From contig JAMWET010003607.1 of assembly GCA_024036415.1 (NCBI GenBank), positions 171,501-235,500 of the forward strand: a DNA stretch of 64,000 nt, given 5' to 3'. The stretch is from Prochilodus magdalenae. Lineage: Eukaryota > Chordata > Actinopteri > Characiformes > Prochilodontidae. The notes under the pieces were generated by a model. That model was not told the origin of the DNA. It made no database searches and worked only from the letters and a program-made list of their open reading frames with translations. Every line of letters begins with the position of its first letter. Position 1 is the stretch's first letter. Shown here one piece after another: positions 1 to 11,628 of the stretch. A program made the translations under genes and the position numbers.

Positions 1-242
1 CTCCTTCCCGGTTCCCTTTCTCCTCCCCATTCCTGTTCTCCTTCTCATTTCTTTTCTTACTCCTCCTCTTTTTTTCCCTTGTTTCTTCTCCATAGTCTTT
101 CATTAAAAACAAAAATCCCCCTCCCTACTTTCTAATTGATTTGGTGCTGTTGCTTTTCATATTTAACTCTGAACAAAGCTACATTTGTTGTGAGCATGTT
201 ATTGGACATGTGTGTAACTTTATGGTGTTTCCTCTTCGACAG
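1..242 (+). other. tnrc6a: tnrc6a intron (3' part)
   Basis: This is pyrimidine-rich sequence (about 1-100 is mostly C and T) ending in an acceptor AG at 241-242. No coding exon was seen in it. It is the 3' part of the intron before the first tnrc6a exon in the window; the 5' part lies outside. Confidence 0.7.
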
Positions 243-3015
243 GGCCATCCTCATCACTTAACACCACGCTGCCTTCAAATAGTGCCTGGACATCCATTCG
301 TGCCTCCAACCACAGTAGTTCCCTCAGCAGTACAGCACAAAGCACTTCAGGTAGGACTTAATTCAAGTGACTTTCATTACCTTCCTTTTTAGACTCCTCC
401 CACTTTACATATTGAACAGGTGTAGATTTGGTGAATAAGTAATTTTGTGACTTCAGCTGCCATTGCACCCAGATTTCAGCCTGTCTGTCTGTCTGACGGC
501 TGCTGTTTGTCCCCTCACAGCCAGAAACAGTGACTCCAAATGGTCTCCTGGTTCCGTCACCAACACCTCTTTAGCCCACGAGCTGTGGAAGGTTCCCCTC
601 CCGTCGAAAGGCGTCTCCGCTCCGTCCCGCCCCCCGCCTGGCCTAACAGGGCAGAAACAGCCCTCCTCCTGGGACAGCGGCTCTCTGAGACTGGCCGGCT
701 GGGGCAGCTCCGAATCCAGATACACCCCGGGTCAGTCACAAAGCATGTGCACACGCCCAGCACGCTTCAGCGTGCAGAGCTTCATCTAGAGGAGCGCTGG
801 AGATCTCATGACTAGAAATCTGGGCTGACTGGAGTCCCTTATTACACACTTATTTATCATTGTTCCTAAACACAAACAGGAGTTCAATATCAGAAAACAT
901 GTATAACAAACATGAAGCAGACTCAGGTGACCGTCTGTCTGCCGTCACTGTCATAACATAGAATACTTACTCTTTGTAACAAACCTGCTACTGGGAAGCA
1001 GTGTGTGGACTTGCGAATATATGAAGTTCAGTAATTTTATCCCATGTGGCATTAAAAGATTTTTCAGCATGTTTCAACAAACCTGACACATCAAGCATTT
1101 AAGAAGTAGTCCTGCTGGAGCGCCCCAGAGCTGTGTGCTATTTCTGCGGTCTCTGTTGTGGAGTGATGAAATGTTTGAAGGTGTGGATGTTTCTCGACAG
1201 GCTCCAGCTGGGGTGACAGCAGCTCAGGGAGAACCAACTGGCTCGTTCTCAAAAATCTCACGCCTCAGGTAAGAACCACGGATCGTGTTCATAATGCAGA
1301 GTTGGGTACATCCAATATTAATGGTAATAATCAATATTATATAATAGTCAATATTAATATATCCACATTTATTAATATGAGTCACATTTAATCTATTTAA
1401 ATTGTTTCCAATCTTAGTAACTGATGAACATGGTTGAAATGTCAGATGTTATCTGGATGGTGGATCATTCTCAGCACTGCAGTGACACTGATATGGTGGG
1501 GGTGATGGTGCTGGTGGGAGTGGATCAGACACTGCAGTGTCCACTCACTGTCCACGCTATTAGACACAAAAAGGTCCACCTTGTAGATGTACAGTCAGAG
1601 GCGATAGCTCATCTGCAGCTGCACAGTGCAGAGTTGGCCGTCCTCTAGTCCTTCATCAGTGGCCACAGGATGCTGGATAGTTTTTGGTTGGTGGCTGGAT
1701 CAGTCCAGCAGTGACACTGGGGTGTCCAGCAGCACTGCTGTGTCTGATCCACTCACACCAGCACACCACACACTAACACACAACCACCATGTCTGTGTCA
1801 TTGCAGTCCTGAGAATGACCTGCTCTGTGGCGGTCGAGTGAAGTGACTTAAGGTGTGACTGTGTCTGTGCTGTATTTGTAGATCGATGGCTCCACCCTGC
1901 GAACTCTGTGCATGCAGCACGGTCCACTGATAACATTCCACCTCAACCTGCCCCATGGGAACGCCGTCGTCTGCTACAGCTCCAAGGAGGAGGCGGCCAA
2001 GGCCCAGAAGTCACTGCACATGTGAGTCCCTGTTGAGAATTAGTTGATGAATTTGTATTCTATGTGTATATATATAGACTGGGGTTTAGAATTTTATGAG
2101 ATAAAAATGGTTGGAATATAATCTGTGTGATTTGAGAGCGGCTTTAGTGTGAGGTGTAAACATTGATTGAGAGTGGGTTTGGTGTAAGATGGTTCAGATG
2201 TTCGGTACAGTGCTGGTGATACAACATGCAGACATTTTATTGCCTATCTAAACCACCAGTCAACCTACCAGAGTCTTCTGAGTTTATATGGAATGTTGAT
2301 GGGAAAATCTGGAAAACCTGGAAATAATGTTTTCTTGGGGGACTATTTTACCTCACAGCGCCCTGCAGCATGTATCCCTCCACCATGAATGGAGTTTAAG
2401 GCTGGAATCTTCTCCAGACTATCATAAACAGCGCCTCAGACATCAGGCAGCGTATTCATAACCATCTCATGTAGTAACTTTCTGTGAGGGAGCTTTTAGA
2501 GGAGGACGTCAGGTTACCTTCACCACCACTGTGACTCTAGAAACCAAACCACTGAACAACTTCGGATACATCTTAATTTTGAGGATTGTTAGTGGGGGGG
2601 GAACGGTGTCTAACCATAGTCTTTATCATAGTAACTCTGCTCCGCCCCCTTCTGTTCCAGGTGTGTTTTAGGGAACACTACTATTCTCGCTGATTTTGCT
2701 AGTGAAGAGGAAATCAACCGTTTCTTTGCACAAGGTCAGTCCATGACCGCCACGCCGAGCTGGCAGTCGCTGACCTCTTCTCAGAACCGGATCGGATCCA
2801 TGGAGGGTTCGCACGCCTTCCCCAACCGCACTGATCCAAACCACTGGAACGGGGGGGACCTGCACGGCTCCTCGCTCTGGGGGGGTCCCAGCTACTCCAG
2901 CAGCCTGTGGGGCAGCCCCAGCGGCGGGGAAGGGGGCCGCATTGGTAGCCCCGGCCCCATCGGCTCCTTCCTCCCCGTCGATCACCTCGCAGGCAGCGGT
3001 GGAGACTCCATGTAG
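243..3015 (+). CDS. tnrc6a: TNRC6A / GW182 family, C-terminal part (5 exons, 5'-truncated by window edge)
   Basis: GW182 proteins bind Argonaute and recruit deadenylases to microRNA targets in the cytoplasm. The exons read 243-350, 521-730, 1201-1268, 1882-2021 and 2661-3015, with AG/GT borders and consistent phase; the stop is TAG at 3013-3015. The translation contains scattered tryptophan motifs ([22 protein letters not shown]), then an RRM-like domain across exons 3 to 5 (starting [11 protein letters not shown], including [17 protein letters not shown] and ending about [11 protein letters not shown]). A tail with PSWQSL, NHWNGG, SSLWGG and SSLWGS follows, the kind of W-motifs that bind CCR4-NOT in this family. 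The very end, [12 protein letters not shown], fits TNRC6A (human ends in GGGESM) better than TNRC6C or TNRC6B. The Argonaute-binding N-terminal half is outside the window. The introns carry dispersed repeats at 1445-1835 and 2170-2545. Confidence 0.95.
1445..1835. mobile_element. Dispersed repeat family B, copy 1 (fold-back, MITE-like)
   Basis: This lies in a tnrc6a intron. The two ends are inverted relative to each other: the left end reads GGATCATTCTCAGCACTGCA then GTGGGAGTGGATCAGACAC, and the right end reads TGTCTGATCCACTCACACC then GCAGTCCTGAGAATGA. Related copies lie at 9745-10155 and 48770-49005. No coding capacity was seen. I recall similar sequence being abundant in ostariophysan fish genomes but cannot verify that here. 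A non-autonomous DNA transposon is the simplest reading. Confidence 0.65.
2170..2545 (+). mobile_element. Dispersed repeat family A, copy 1
   Basis: This block contains GGGGGACTATTTTACCTCAC, CCTGCAGCATGTATCCCTCC and ACCATGAATGGAGTTTAAGG. The same block recurs nearly unchanged at 16450-16850, in reverse at 13480-13600 and in part at 55230-55400. It has no open frame of note. It lies in the last tnrc6a intron in the window. The class is unknown; it is probably a short non-autonomous element. Confidence 0.7.
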
Positions 3016-4968
3016 TACGTTTTTACTCATGTACCTTCAGACTAAAAACACACACGGAAAAAAAACAACCACACAAAAAAAGGAAAAAAATAGAAATAAA
3101 CCTGTGACCTCAGCGTGGATAGTTAATCATAATCATATGACTATATATATTATATAAAACTAAATCTAATGGCACTAGTTGGACTTTTCACTTATATAAA
3201 AAACAAAAAAGAAAAAAAAAAAAAAAAAAAAAACCTAAAGAGGCGGGGTCACCCTGTGGAAATAAGTTACTTTCTTTCTGCACATATGTCCACTTTGTTT
3301 TAGCCCAAAACATATCAGTTTGAATACTTGAATCATGCAGGCCAATAACTATAATGTGAAAGGATGTATTTAAACTTCCAGGTAGTGCTCTTCATACGAG
3401 AAAAGAATCTTCAGCTCATGTTTATTCATCATGTTTATTTGAATTCCAGTTTTTTTTTCTTTTTTGCGCGTTTGTTTGCTGACAATGTTGGATTATGAGC
3501 TTTTTTTTTTTTTTTTTTTAACTTTGCACTGAATGTGGTTTTTCTCAGTATAATCTGCAATATCGAGGGAGCCGACAGTTCCAGTGTAGATGTTTACTCA
3601 AGGACGTTCTTAAAGAAAAAAAACAAACAAAAAAAAAAAAAACAAAGTGTGCGCTCTACTATGCCTTGATGTACGCCTACCTTCTTCGTGGTATTGTGGA
3701 GACGGAGATCAAGAACTATAGATGCTGACTTAGGATTATCTGATTACAGAAATAAGTATTGCACCGATTTTATGTTTTAAAACTAAAGAATTTAGCGTTC
3801 TGCAGTCTAAAAGAGAAAAACTGTAGCCACAGCTGTGACTTGCAAACCCAACCTGCAAAACCAGGGGGAACAGCACTTTCACTTTCAGATAGGCTTGTTT
3901 TGGTTTTTTTGGTTAGTTTTTTTTTGTTTTTTGTTTGTTTGTTGTTTTTGGAGGCGTGCCCTCTTGTTTACAGACTCTTTTGAGGGGGAAAGTATGGTCA
4001 TTCTTCCTTCATTTTAAATGAAAAAGAAAGAAAACATACAAAAAAATCGATAAAACCTTTAAAACAAAAAAAAGAAAAAAAGCTTTAAAAAAACACAAAA
4101 AAAAAACAAGAATAAAAATAACCCTCTCGAGGATGAAGACGAAGCGGTCTATCTCTGGGAATACTGATCAGTGTTTGGCCATGTCATTGGTTATTTTTTT
4201 TTATCTATTCCTCGTCTGCTAAAAAAATAATAAAAAATAACCAGCATGGTTCTCAGGAAATATAGCCAGTCCCCCCTCCCCCCCAAAAACTCCCATAGAA
4301 ACTCCTAATTGTAGGAAAATCCAACTTTTAGCACTGAAAACTACTTATAGCTCTGTAAGTTTTTCTGCCAAATAACTGCTTTAAGCTGGAGACATTCTAC
4401 ACTGCTTTCAGTGCTGTTTTATTACTGAGTGGATTTGGTTTGCTGAATCACTATATTATCATTATTCCTATTAATATTATTATTCTTCTCGTCCTCCTCC
4501 TCCTCTATTTCCATCGAGTGTTTGTTTCCCGCGCGTCGGTGTAACTGTTAAAGAAGAAAAAGCCGAAATCTGTAACTATGCATACTGTAGCCCGTCGTCC
4601 GGCTCACAGAACTGCTTTTTCTTGGTCTAAAAGTTTGTTTTACGTGTCGATTTCCTTCTTTTTTCCTTCCTCTTCTGAGAGATAATGGCGAATATACCTT
4701 ACTTTGAATCTTTTACATTGCCAGAGATGGTGTTAAAAATGAAACCTTTTTTTAACAGTGCAAAAGTCGTCCACATTTCATTCATTGCCTTCAAAAAAAA
4801 AAGTGTCCGAAGATGCAACAAGTCAAGTGGCTTTTAACTGTTTACAAATAGAATATGATTGTAACGTGTACAGTTTTTTTTCCTTCTGTTTATTCTGAAG
4901 TTCATTACGATATTAAATCTTTTTGTTTGTTTGTTTTTTTTGCTGCTTATGTATTATCATTATTACAA

Positions 4969-4969
<1 letters not shown>

Positions 4970-5002
<33 letters not shown>

Positions 5003-5003
5003 T
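4970..5003. repeat. (TTA)n microsatellite
   Basis: An uninterrupted trinucleotide tract in the probable tnrc6a 3' UTR. Confidence 0.95.
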
Positions 5004-5651
5004 CCCCCTGTTTTACTTTTACCCGCTCTCCTGTCTCACAGCTGGTTTGTTGTAAATGACCAGCCTCTCAGTCGGAGTTGAATGTAATCGATTGCTGGTA
5101 GATGAAACCATGTACGCTGAGTTGAGACGAGAGGGAGAGAGATGTCAGCATTAGGCCAAGCCGTGGACCTTAATCTGTTTAAGCTGTTTGAGAGAAGTAG
5201 TTGAAGATTTAATTTAATCTGTATTTAAGCGCTCTGAAAGCCCTGCGAGTATTAGCCTGCGCTTGGTGGTTTGCGTGCCAGTATTTGAACCATTTAAGTA
5301 ACTGCTTTACCAAAAAACTAAAATCCTTCAATCAGAAGAGTTCTGTGCTGAATTCCACACCTTTTCTCCTCAGTCTGTGTGACGAATATTAAGTGGAACA
5401 GGTTTGCGTTAGAACCTAAAAGTGAAAGCCTTGGATTTGCACTTGGAGTTCATTAACTGATCTAAACTGATGTTTGTTTGTGTGCGTGATGTTTATTTGG
5501 GCCGAGGCGAGTTTGACAGGATCTCTTTTGTTTTGCTTTTTACTTGTCTTGATCGTTCCTGTTGGCTTTGGGTGTGCGTGCGGCCCACTCCATCCTCGTC
5601 TTCATTAAGCTTAACTGCAGGAATCCATTACATATGACTAGAGTGCTGTGA

Positions 5652-5700
<49 letters not shown>

Positions 5701-5701
5701 G
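5652..5701. repeat. (ATT)n microsatellite
   Basis: About sixteen trinucleotide units in the probable tnrc6a 3' UTR. Confidence 0.95.
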
Positions 5702-6004
5702 ATTTTCTCCCTCTGTATCGGTCAGTGGGAGTTTGTTCTCCTTTGATGTGGCTTAGTCCAAACCCTTGTGTGTGTTATGGTGTGATTTTTACGTCCAGGA
5801 TCGTGTGTGGGTGTGTAATTCGGCCCTCTAAGCCAGAAAGTTACTAAACGCAAGTACGCAAACGCAAATCAGCACCGTCGCAATCATTTAATATTAACTG
5901 ACAATTAATTCCAATTAATTACTTTTTGTACATTAATTATTCTAATCAAGTGGCCAAATTAGCCATCTAGTGACTGGCTTTCCATGCTTAGTAGCCGACT
6001 GACA

Positions 6005-6530
6005 ACCCTCTAAAGGAGTCATTACCGACCATCAAATAAACACCACTCTCCACCGCCCATTAAAGGAGTCTTTACCAACCATCAAATAAACACCATTCAT
6101 CACCGCCCTCTAAAGGAGTCAGTAATCACCAAAAACACCACTCCCCACCGCCCTCTAAAGGAGTCATTACCAATCAAATAAACACCACTCGTCACCGCCT
6201 TCTAAAGGAGTCTTTACCAACCATCAAATAAACACCACTCATCACTGCCTTCTAAAGGACTCATTAGCAACCATCAGAAACACACTACTCACCACCGCCC
6301 TCTAAATGAGTCAATAATCGCCAAAAACACCACTCCCCACCGGCTTCTGGAGTCATTACCGATCACCAAATAAATACACTACTCGCCACCTCCCTCTAAT
6401 GGAGTCATTACCCAACCATCAAAGAAACGCCACTCACCACCGCTCTCCAATGGAGTCATTACCGACCATCAAAAACACCACTCACCACCTCCTTCTAAAG
6501 GAGTCATTACCACCCTCTGAAGGAATCGCG
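6005..6530. repeat. 50-bp tandem repeat, about 10 diverged copies
   Basis: The unit contains CCTCTAAAGGAGTCATTACC, then ATCAAATAAACACCACTC. Copies start at 6007, 6057 and 6107, fixing the period at 50 bp; later copies carry small deletions. It falls inside the probable tnrc6a 3' UTR, where each copy also carries an AAATAAAC that resembles a weak poly(A) signal. Confidence 0.9.
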
Positions 6531-7461
6531 CACAGGGTTCATATTCTGTGTGATGTAAACCAATGATGAATCTGTCCACTGTGGAAAATTGTTGGTCAGT
6601 TTAGTTGATGTGAACACCTAGACTCACTTTCACATGCTGCTTTCTGAGCACTGCAGTAAGGGGGCGCTACAACGGCTAAGACTCCTGTTCCTCCAGGAGG
6701 AGTCACTATTGTGGATCAGGTTCTCTCGTATAAACACTCACTCGTAAATATTCCCCTTCATTCCAGCAGAGCGGATGAAGCTGCACAGGAAGTTTACCCT
6801 CGTTATTGTTTACAGCTCTGATTTGTCCTCCGTCGCCCCTCAGGCCAGTGCATGTACAGCACGACTGCGTGCTGGCTGTTTGCGTTGACGTGCTTGCGTA
6901 CATTCTGGTCTTGCTCAGCTTTAAGCGTGATTGGTTCTCCGGGTGAGCGAGCGAGCTTGTTTCCCTGTTCAGTAGTTTGAGTGTAGGGGGCGCCGTTGCC
7001 AGTTTATTTCCACTTTTATGTCTTTATTTTAGCTTTTGTTTGGATTTTGTTTGGATTTTGTTTTATGTCTTCAGCTGTCAGAAAAGTGTCTTTGCTAACT
7101 CATCGTCATGCCAAATTCGGAGGGGCGGGGTCGGAAAGGGATTTATTTTTTGTTTTTATGTAAAAGCTGGACAATGTATATGCTTAATATGCTTCACTTT
7201 TTTTTCTTTTCTTTTTTTTTTTGAGGAAAGAAATTCACGAGCAATGTACAATCCCCATTTTTATGGCCAGGTAAAAGTGGAGGGAAAAACAACACAATAC
7301 GATGAACTTGGCCTGACATTCTAACGTTTTTGTATTTTTCAGATTTATTCTGTGAGCGAAATATTTACCCGCGTCTTTTAAATGGTTCCTACTGTCGAGA
7401 ACAATGTGCTAAAGGCAATTGACTTAAACTGTGAGTATCGCTGTCATGTCCTTATGTATAA

Positions 7462-7709
7462 AATAAAACGAAGAAATAAAAAAGCTTTAGAAAAACCAGC
7501 ACAAAGAAACGAGAACGAGAACTCTTCCACCGGGGGAAATTCTGAGAAAGTCTATGCAGTGAAGGGTGAGGCTTCCATGTCTGTGTTTGCATAATAAAAG
7601 TCCCCAGGACGGGATTTTAAAATAAAGACGATTCCTGAAACACGTGCCATGACTGAAACCGATGATATTTATTGTTATTTCGTTTTTCTCTGCCTCTTCT
7701 CCAAATAAA
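7462..7709 (+). terminator. tnrc6a: Cluster of candidate poly(A) signals for tnrc6a
   Basis: There are five AATAAA hexamers in under 250 bp (7462, 7475, 7593, 7621, 7704), with a further one at 8290. This is consistent with alternative cleavage sites. Which one is used cannot be told from sequence alone. Confidence 0.45.
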
Positions 7710-8559
7710 AGCGGGCCAGTTGTAGCAGACGGAGCATTATAAAGCGATTTTACCTTTCACCACCTTCCTCAGACAAACGGGCTGTGAAACGGCAAACTCT
7801 CAACCGCAGCGTTTTTAGAGAAACCGTCACCAAATCCTGGGGTTCTGCTCACGTATCCTGATATGCACACACACACTGCTTTGGTAGACTGTTCGAACAA
7901 CGATTGATTGGAGAATAATCAACGTCAGTAACAACTATAGACAGGAAGGTCTTTTTCAGCGTCTTCCTGGGGTCATCTTAGAGTTTTAACTTGGGGAACT
8001 GCACTTTTTGAAGGACAATCCTTATTTGTAATGGTAATAATTGAGGATATTTAGTCTAATAATACATGGTAGATTACTCATGTGTAGTGATGAATGTTTC
8101 CTCTAATGCTGTTTTATTATTATTATTTTTCCTCTTTGTTGCTTGGTTTTTGATTCTAGTGCCCTTAAGTGCGATATAAGGCGTAGAGTAGACTTTAGGT
8201 CTTTTGTTGGCTGTACTTGTAGACTGATAACTGTTTGTAAATGTTCTGATCTTAATATCAGAATACAAAGCTGTATAACTCGGGTACACAATAAAAGTCT
8301 AACAGTGATGACGTGCGTCTCAGGCTCCTCCTTTTTTCTGTTTCCAATGTTTGGTTTGTGTCCCTGGCTTCTCAGCACATTAAAATTAACCCTACACTCA
8401 ACAGACCACCTGCACTGAGAAGGTGGTTTGGGATGCAGGGCTGTTGGGAAGGAAGATAAAGGTTACCAGGAACAATACATGATGATACATTTACTAATAT
8501 GATCAATATTTATTGAGCTACACAAACAGAAGTAGGGTTCCTCAGTTTGGCTTAGACTG

Positions 8560-9340
8560 CCATGATTGTTAATCCACCAGGTTTCTTAATGATGTCCTGT
8601 GATAATCCATCCCATGCAGTTTGAATGTTCTCACACAGTTCCTGCAGATGGTGGAGGTAGGGGTGGTCTTGGTGCCGAACACTGTGCCTCCACACACAAA
8701 TATGTTGGTCGTCTTCATCAAGACAGAAGTTGGACTGGTCACTGAAGGTGACCCGCTGCCATTCTGAGTCACTCCATGACAGTGGAAGGACACCACGGCA
8801 GTCTTTGGTGACGTTGAGGTGGTGTTAAGGACGGTCGTCGTAACAGTCTGCATACATGTAGTCCTACGAGGTGCAGCGGTCTGCCAATGGTGCTGCACTA
8901 ACAGGATGTCTTGTGGAGGACGTCACTACTCGCTGATTGTCTGTGATCGTGCTGTTGGGTCAGTCAGGTACGGAGAGAAGACTGCCCTTGCTTACATGTG
9001 CGGTCAGGTGTGAAACTTGAATGGTTAGCATGTCTCACGATGTCAGAAGTTTCGTTCCTGTGGGGTGCAGCTGTTCTCTTGATGGTGTATGCATAGCTCT
9101 ACTGAACCTACGTTTAAGAGGACGAAGTGAGTAAAGCCAGATCATTTGATTTGCCTGTAAAATGTCTGAAGCATGGTCAGCACTTGGTAACACCCCTTTT
9201 GCTGAGTAGCACAGCTTGCAAAGAGCTTCTGTAGCAGCTGAGAGTCTCTCGGTTCTTGTTCTGGGGATCTTCATCTATTATCATGGACCTTTTCCTTCTA
9301 GCACACACCAGTTCCATCTCAAAGTGGGATTAAAGCAGGA
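8560..9340 (-). mobile_element. Decayed Tc1-like DNA transposon relic
   Basis: On the minus strand, 8570-8785 translates as EWQRVTFSDQSNF, a short spacer, then HICVWRHSVRHQD. This is the W-x-x-V-x-FSD-x-S-x-F ... VWR signature around the second catalytic region of Tc1 transposases. It then jumps to YLHHLQELCENIQTAWDGL, which resembles the C-terminal region, so the middle of the catalytic domain is deleted. Upstream minus-strand sequence to about 9340 is in several frames with stops. The element cannot be autonomous. Terminal repeats were not identified. Confidence 0.7.
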
Positions 9341-9744
9341 GCTCTGTCATGTTCCTCGTGAAGACACGTCCACTATTTTAGGGATGAACTTCAGCTGAAC
9401 GTTTCAGGATTAAACCATGGAGATCCTCCAGTACCTGAACTGTTTTAGATTCTTACCCTCTCAACCCATTTGGCAGAGACGAGAGTGTGAGACTCCTGTA
9501 AGGTTAAGATCATATTTAAGAACAAGTGTTCCTGAATTCCACTCGCTCATTTATTTCAGGATTGAGAGTCTGGAAAGGTTATTTGGAGAGCCACAGTCTT
9601 TTATATAGGCTCTGAATCTGAGCTCTGGTGAGGATGAGGGAGAGCACTTCTGCTGATGACTCCTCTGTGAAGGTCATGGTAGATCAGTGCTCCAACACTC
9701 TGCTGGAACCTTCCTTCAGTCAGCCTTCCTAGCAGCTGCTGTCA
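9341..9744. other. Intergenic, nothing recognised
   Basis: Single-copy-looking sequence with no exon-like reading frame, RNA gene or clear repeat. Confidence 0.5.
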
Positions 9745-10155
9745 CTGCTGGACTGGGGATCATCCACCAATCAAAACCTGTCCAGCCAACAGCGTCTTGT
9801 GTCCCCTGGTGAAGGACTAGAGGATGACCAAGACTGCACTGCAGCTACAGATGAGCTATCGTCTCTTGACTGTACATTTACAAGGTGAAGCAGCAAGGTA
9901 GGAGTCTCTAATAGAGTGGACAGTGAGTGGACACAGTGTTTAACACTCCAGCAGCACTGCTGTGTCTGATCCACTCACATCAGCACGTTGGTGTCACTGC
10001 AGTGCTGAGAATGATTCATCGCCCATATAATACCTGCTCTGTGGTGGTCCTGTGGGGGTCCTGACCATTAAAGAACAGGGCAATTCTGTGCACAGAGAAA
10101 CAGATGGACTACAGTCTGGAACTGTAGAACTACAGAGTGCTCCTATATGGTCAGT
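9745..10155. mobile_element. Dispersed repeat family B, copy 2
   Basis: It contains TGTCTGATCCACTCACATCA, CACTGCAGTGCTGAGAATGA and CTGCTCTGTGGTGGTCCTGT, in common with the copies at 1445-1835 and 48770-49005. It lies between tnrc6a and rpusd1. No coding capacity was seen. Confidence 0.7.
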
Positions 10156-10668
10156 GTCGGGGGGGATGTTTAGAAATGTATTATTACTGAGTCCCTGTTA
10201 GTGTAACTGTAATCTAATCTGTGAGATTACTATACTACAGTAATCTGGCTCTAGTACTTCAGGTGACATTCTTACACTAAAAGAGAAACACAACAACAGA
10301 GATTGATTAATGATGTACGGGTTCAGGGGGCTTAATATCAGAGCATCACCCATTCAGAGTGACCACTAGAGTGACCACTACTAATACACTCCAGTTACAG
10401 CTGCAGGAAGGGGCAGCTAAAATAGCTTTACAGAGTTAAAACATCGACAGTAAACAAAAACTTAATCAAGCTGATAATATAAATCCAACACATGACCACT
10501 ATGATCAACCTGAGTCCCCCGAAACCCCTCCACACACACACAATCAAATCAACAGTAACAGATGAGCACAGATCAGATGGGGAATCAGAACTGGGAGGAT
10601 GATCAAAATAAAGAATAAAGGCGAATAAAAATTAAAGAGAATCTTAATTAAATAGATAAAATAATAAA

Positions 10669-10711
<43 letters not shown>
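10669..10711. repeat. (ATT)n microsatellite
   Basis: A pure trinucleotide run about 80 bp upstream of the presumed rpusd1 promoter. The preceding 10160-10668 shows no gene. Confidence 0.95.
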
Positions 10712-10714
<3 letters not shown>

Positions 10715-10790
10715 AAAACACGTTTTTATAAGGAATGCATCCGCAGCTATTTAACTGTAAATAATTAAACTCTTATTTTGAAATTCCTAC

Positions 10791-10992
10791 CCGGAAGTAG
10801 AGGCTGTTGTGCGGAAGCAGCGTGTGTTTGCTATTTGTAGCAGAGAGAGCGTATTACCCGAAAGCAGATGAATGAAGAACTTTAATTATTAGAGTCTCCT
10901 CCTCCTCCTCCTCCTCCTCCTCCTCCTTCTTCTTCTTCTTCTCCTCCTCCTCCTCCTCCTCCTCCTCCTGGTGCTGGTGCTGCCCCGAGACG
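10791..10992 (+). promoter_or_regulatory. rpusd1: rpusd1 promoter and probable non-coding first exon
   Basis: CCGGAAGTAG at 10791-10800 is a good ETS-family site and GCGGAAGC follows about 20 bases on, as is common in housekeeping promoters without a TATA box. A TCC/TTC microsatellite (10894-10970) lies in the presumed 5' UTR. CCCCGAGACG is followed at 10993 by GTGAGT, a strong donor. The next acceptor (TGTGCAG, ending at 11616) lies just ahead of the start codon at 11629, so exon 1 would be untranslated. The transcription start is inferred, not seen. Confidence 0.6.
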
Positions 10993-11259
10993 GTGAGTAG
11001 ATCAAACGCTGAAACTGAAGTCCTGCTGAGTGATCAGAGTTTCTCAGCTCTGCTGCTGGAGGAACCAGGGTTCTGTACTGTCCACTGACTCAGAGTTCGT
11101 CTGAGATCTTTCAGACTAATGTAAACAGACCCGGGAGGGTAGAAACGTAAAGCCTCATTATAAACTAAATATATGAAGGAGAAAAAATGTAAACATTAAA
11201 ATAAGAATGAATTAGATAATTAAGTGCTGATACAGGAAAGAAGTGCAGTACAGCTTTTT

Positions 11260-11520
11260 AAACAGGAAGGTTCTCAGCCTGGATCTAAAAGAGTCTAGTG
11301 CCTGGGTTCTCCTTTACCCTAGGCAGGACTGTCTGACTAGTACCTAATGGGCTTCTGACTAGTACCTAATGGAGTTCTGTTCAGCTCATATCGCTGCAGC
11401 ATATCAGAAACATACGCTGGTTCTGCACCATACAGTCATGTATAGACCCGCAATGGAACCCTAAAATCTATTCTAGAACATTCTGGTAGATCCCTCCTTC
11501 AGCTTTAACTGAACACCCCA
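11260..11520. mobile_element. Possible decayed interspersed repeat in rpusd1 intron 1
   Basis: The segment around CGCTGCAGCATATCAGAAAC and GTATAGACCCGCAATGGAAC resembles, from memory, a common fish interspersed element. No terminal repeats or coding sequence were found. Treat as tentative. Confidence 0.3.
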
Positions 11521-11628
11521 TATTGTACAATACAGGGTTCTACAGTGGTGGGACTGACTGCCCCTTCACCTTGGCTCCGCCCTTAAATTAGTACCTGAGG
11601 TGTGTTTCCTGTGCAGGTTGAGGTGAAG

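Larger units (their letters stand above)
3016..8300 (+). other. tnrc6a: tnrc6a 3' UTR and downstream sequence (end uncertain)
   Basis: The stop codon is followed by several kilobases of AU-rich DNA with long A and T runs (for example 3210-3233 and 3501-3520). No coding exon was seen. AATAAA hexamers occur at 7462-7467, 7475-7480, 7593-7598, 7621-7626, 7704-7709 and 8290-8295, so the transcript probably ends somewhere between 7.5 and 8.3 kb. That would be a UTR of about 4.5 to 5.3 kb; long 3' UTRs are usual for TNRC6 genes. Short ATT microsatellites and a 50-bp tandem repeat lie within it. Confidence 0.55.
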
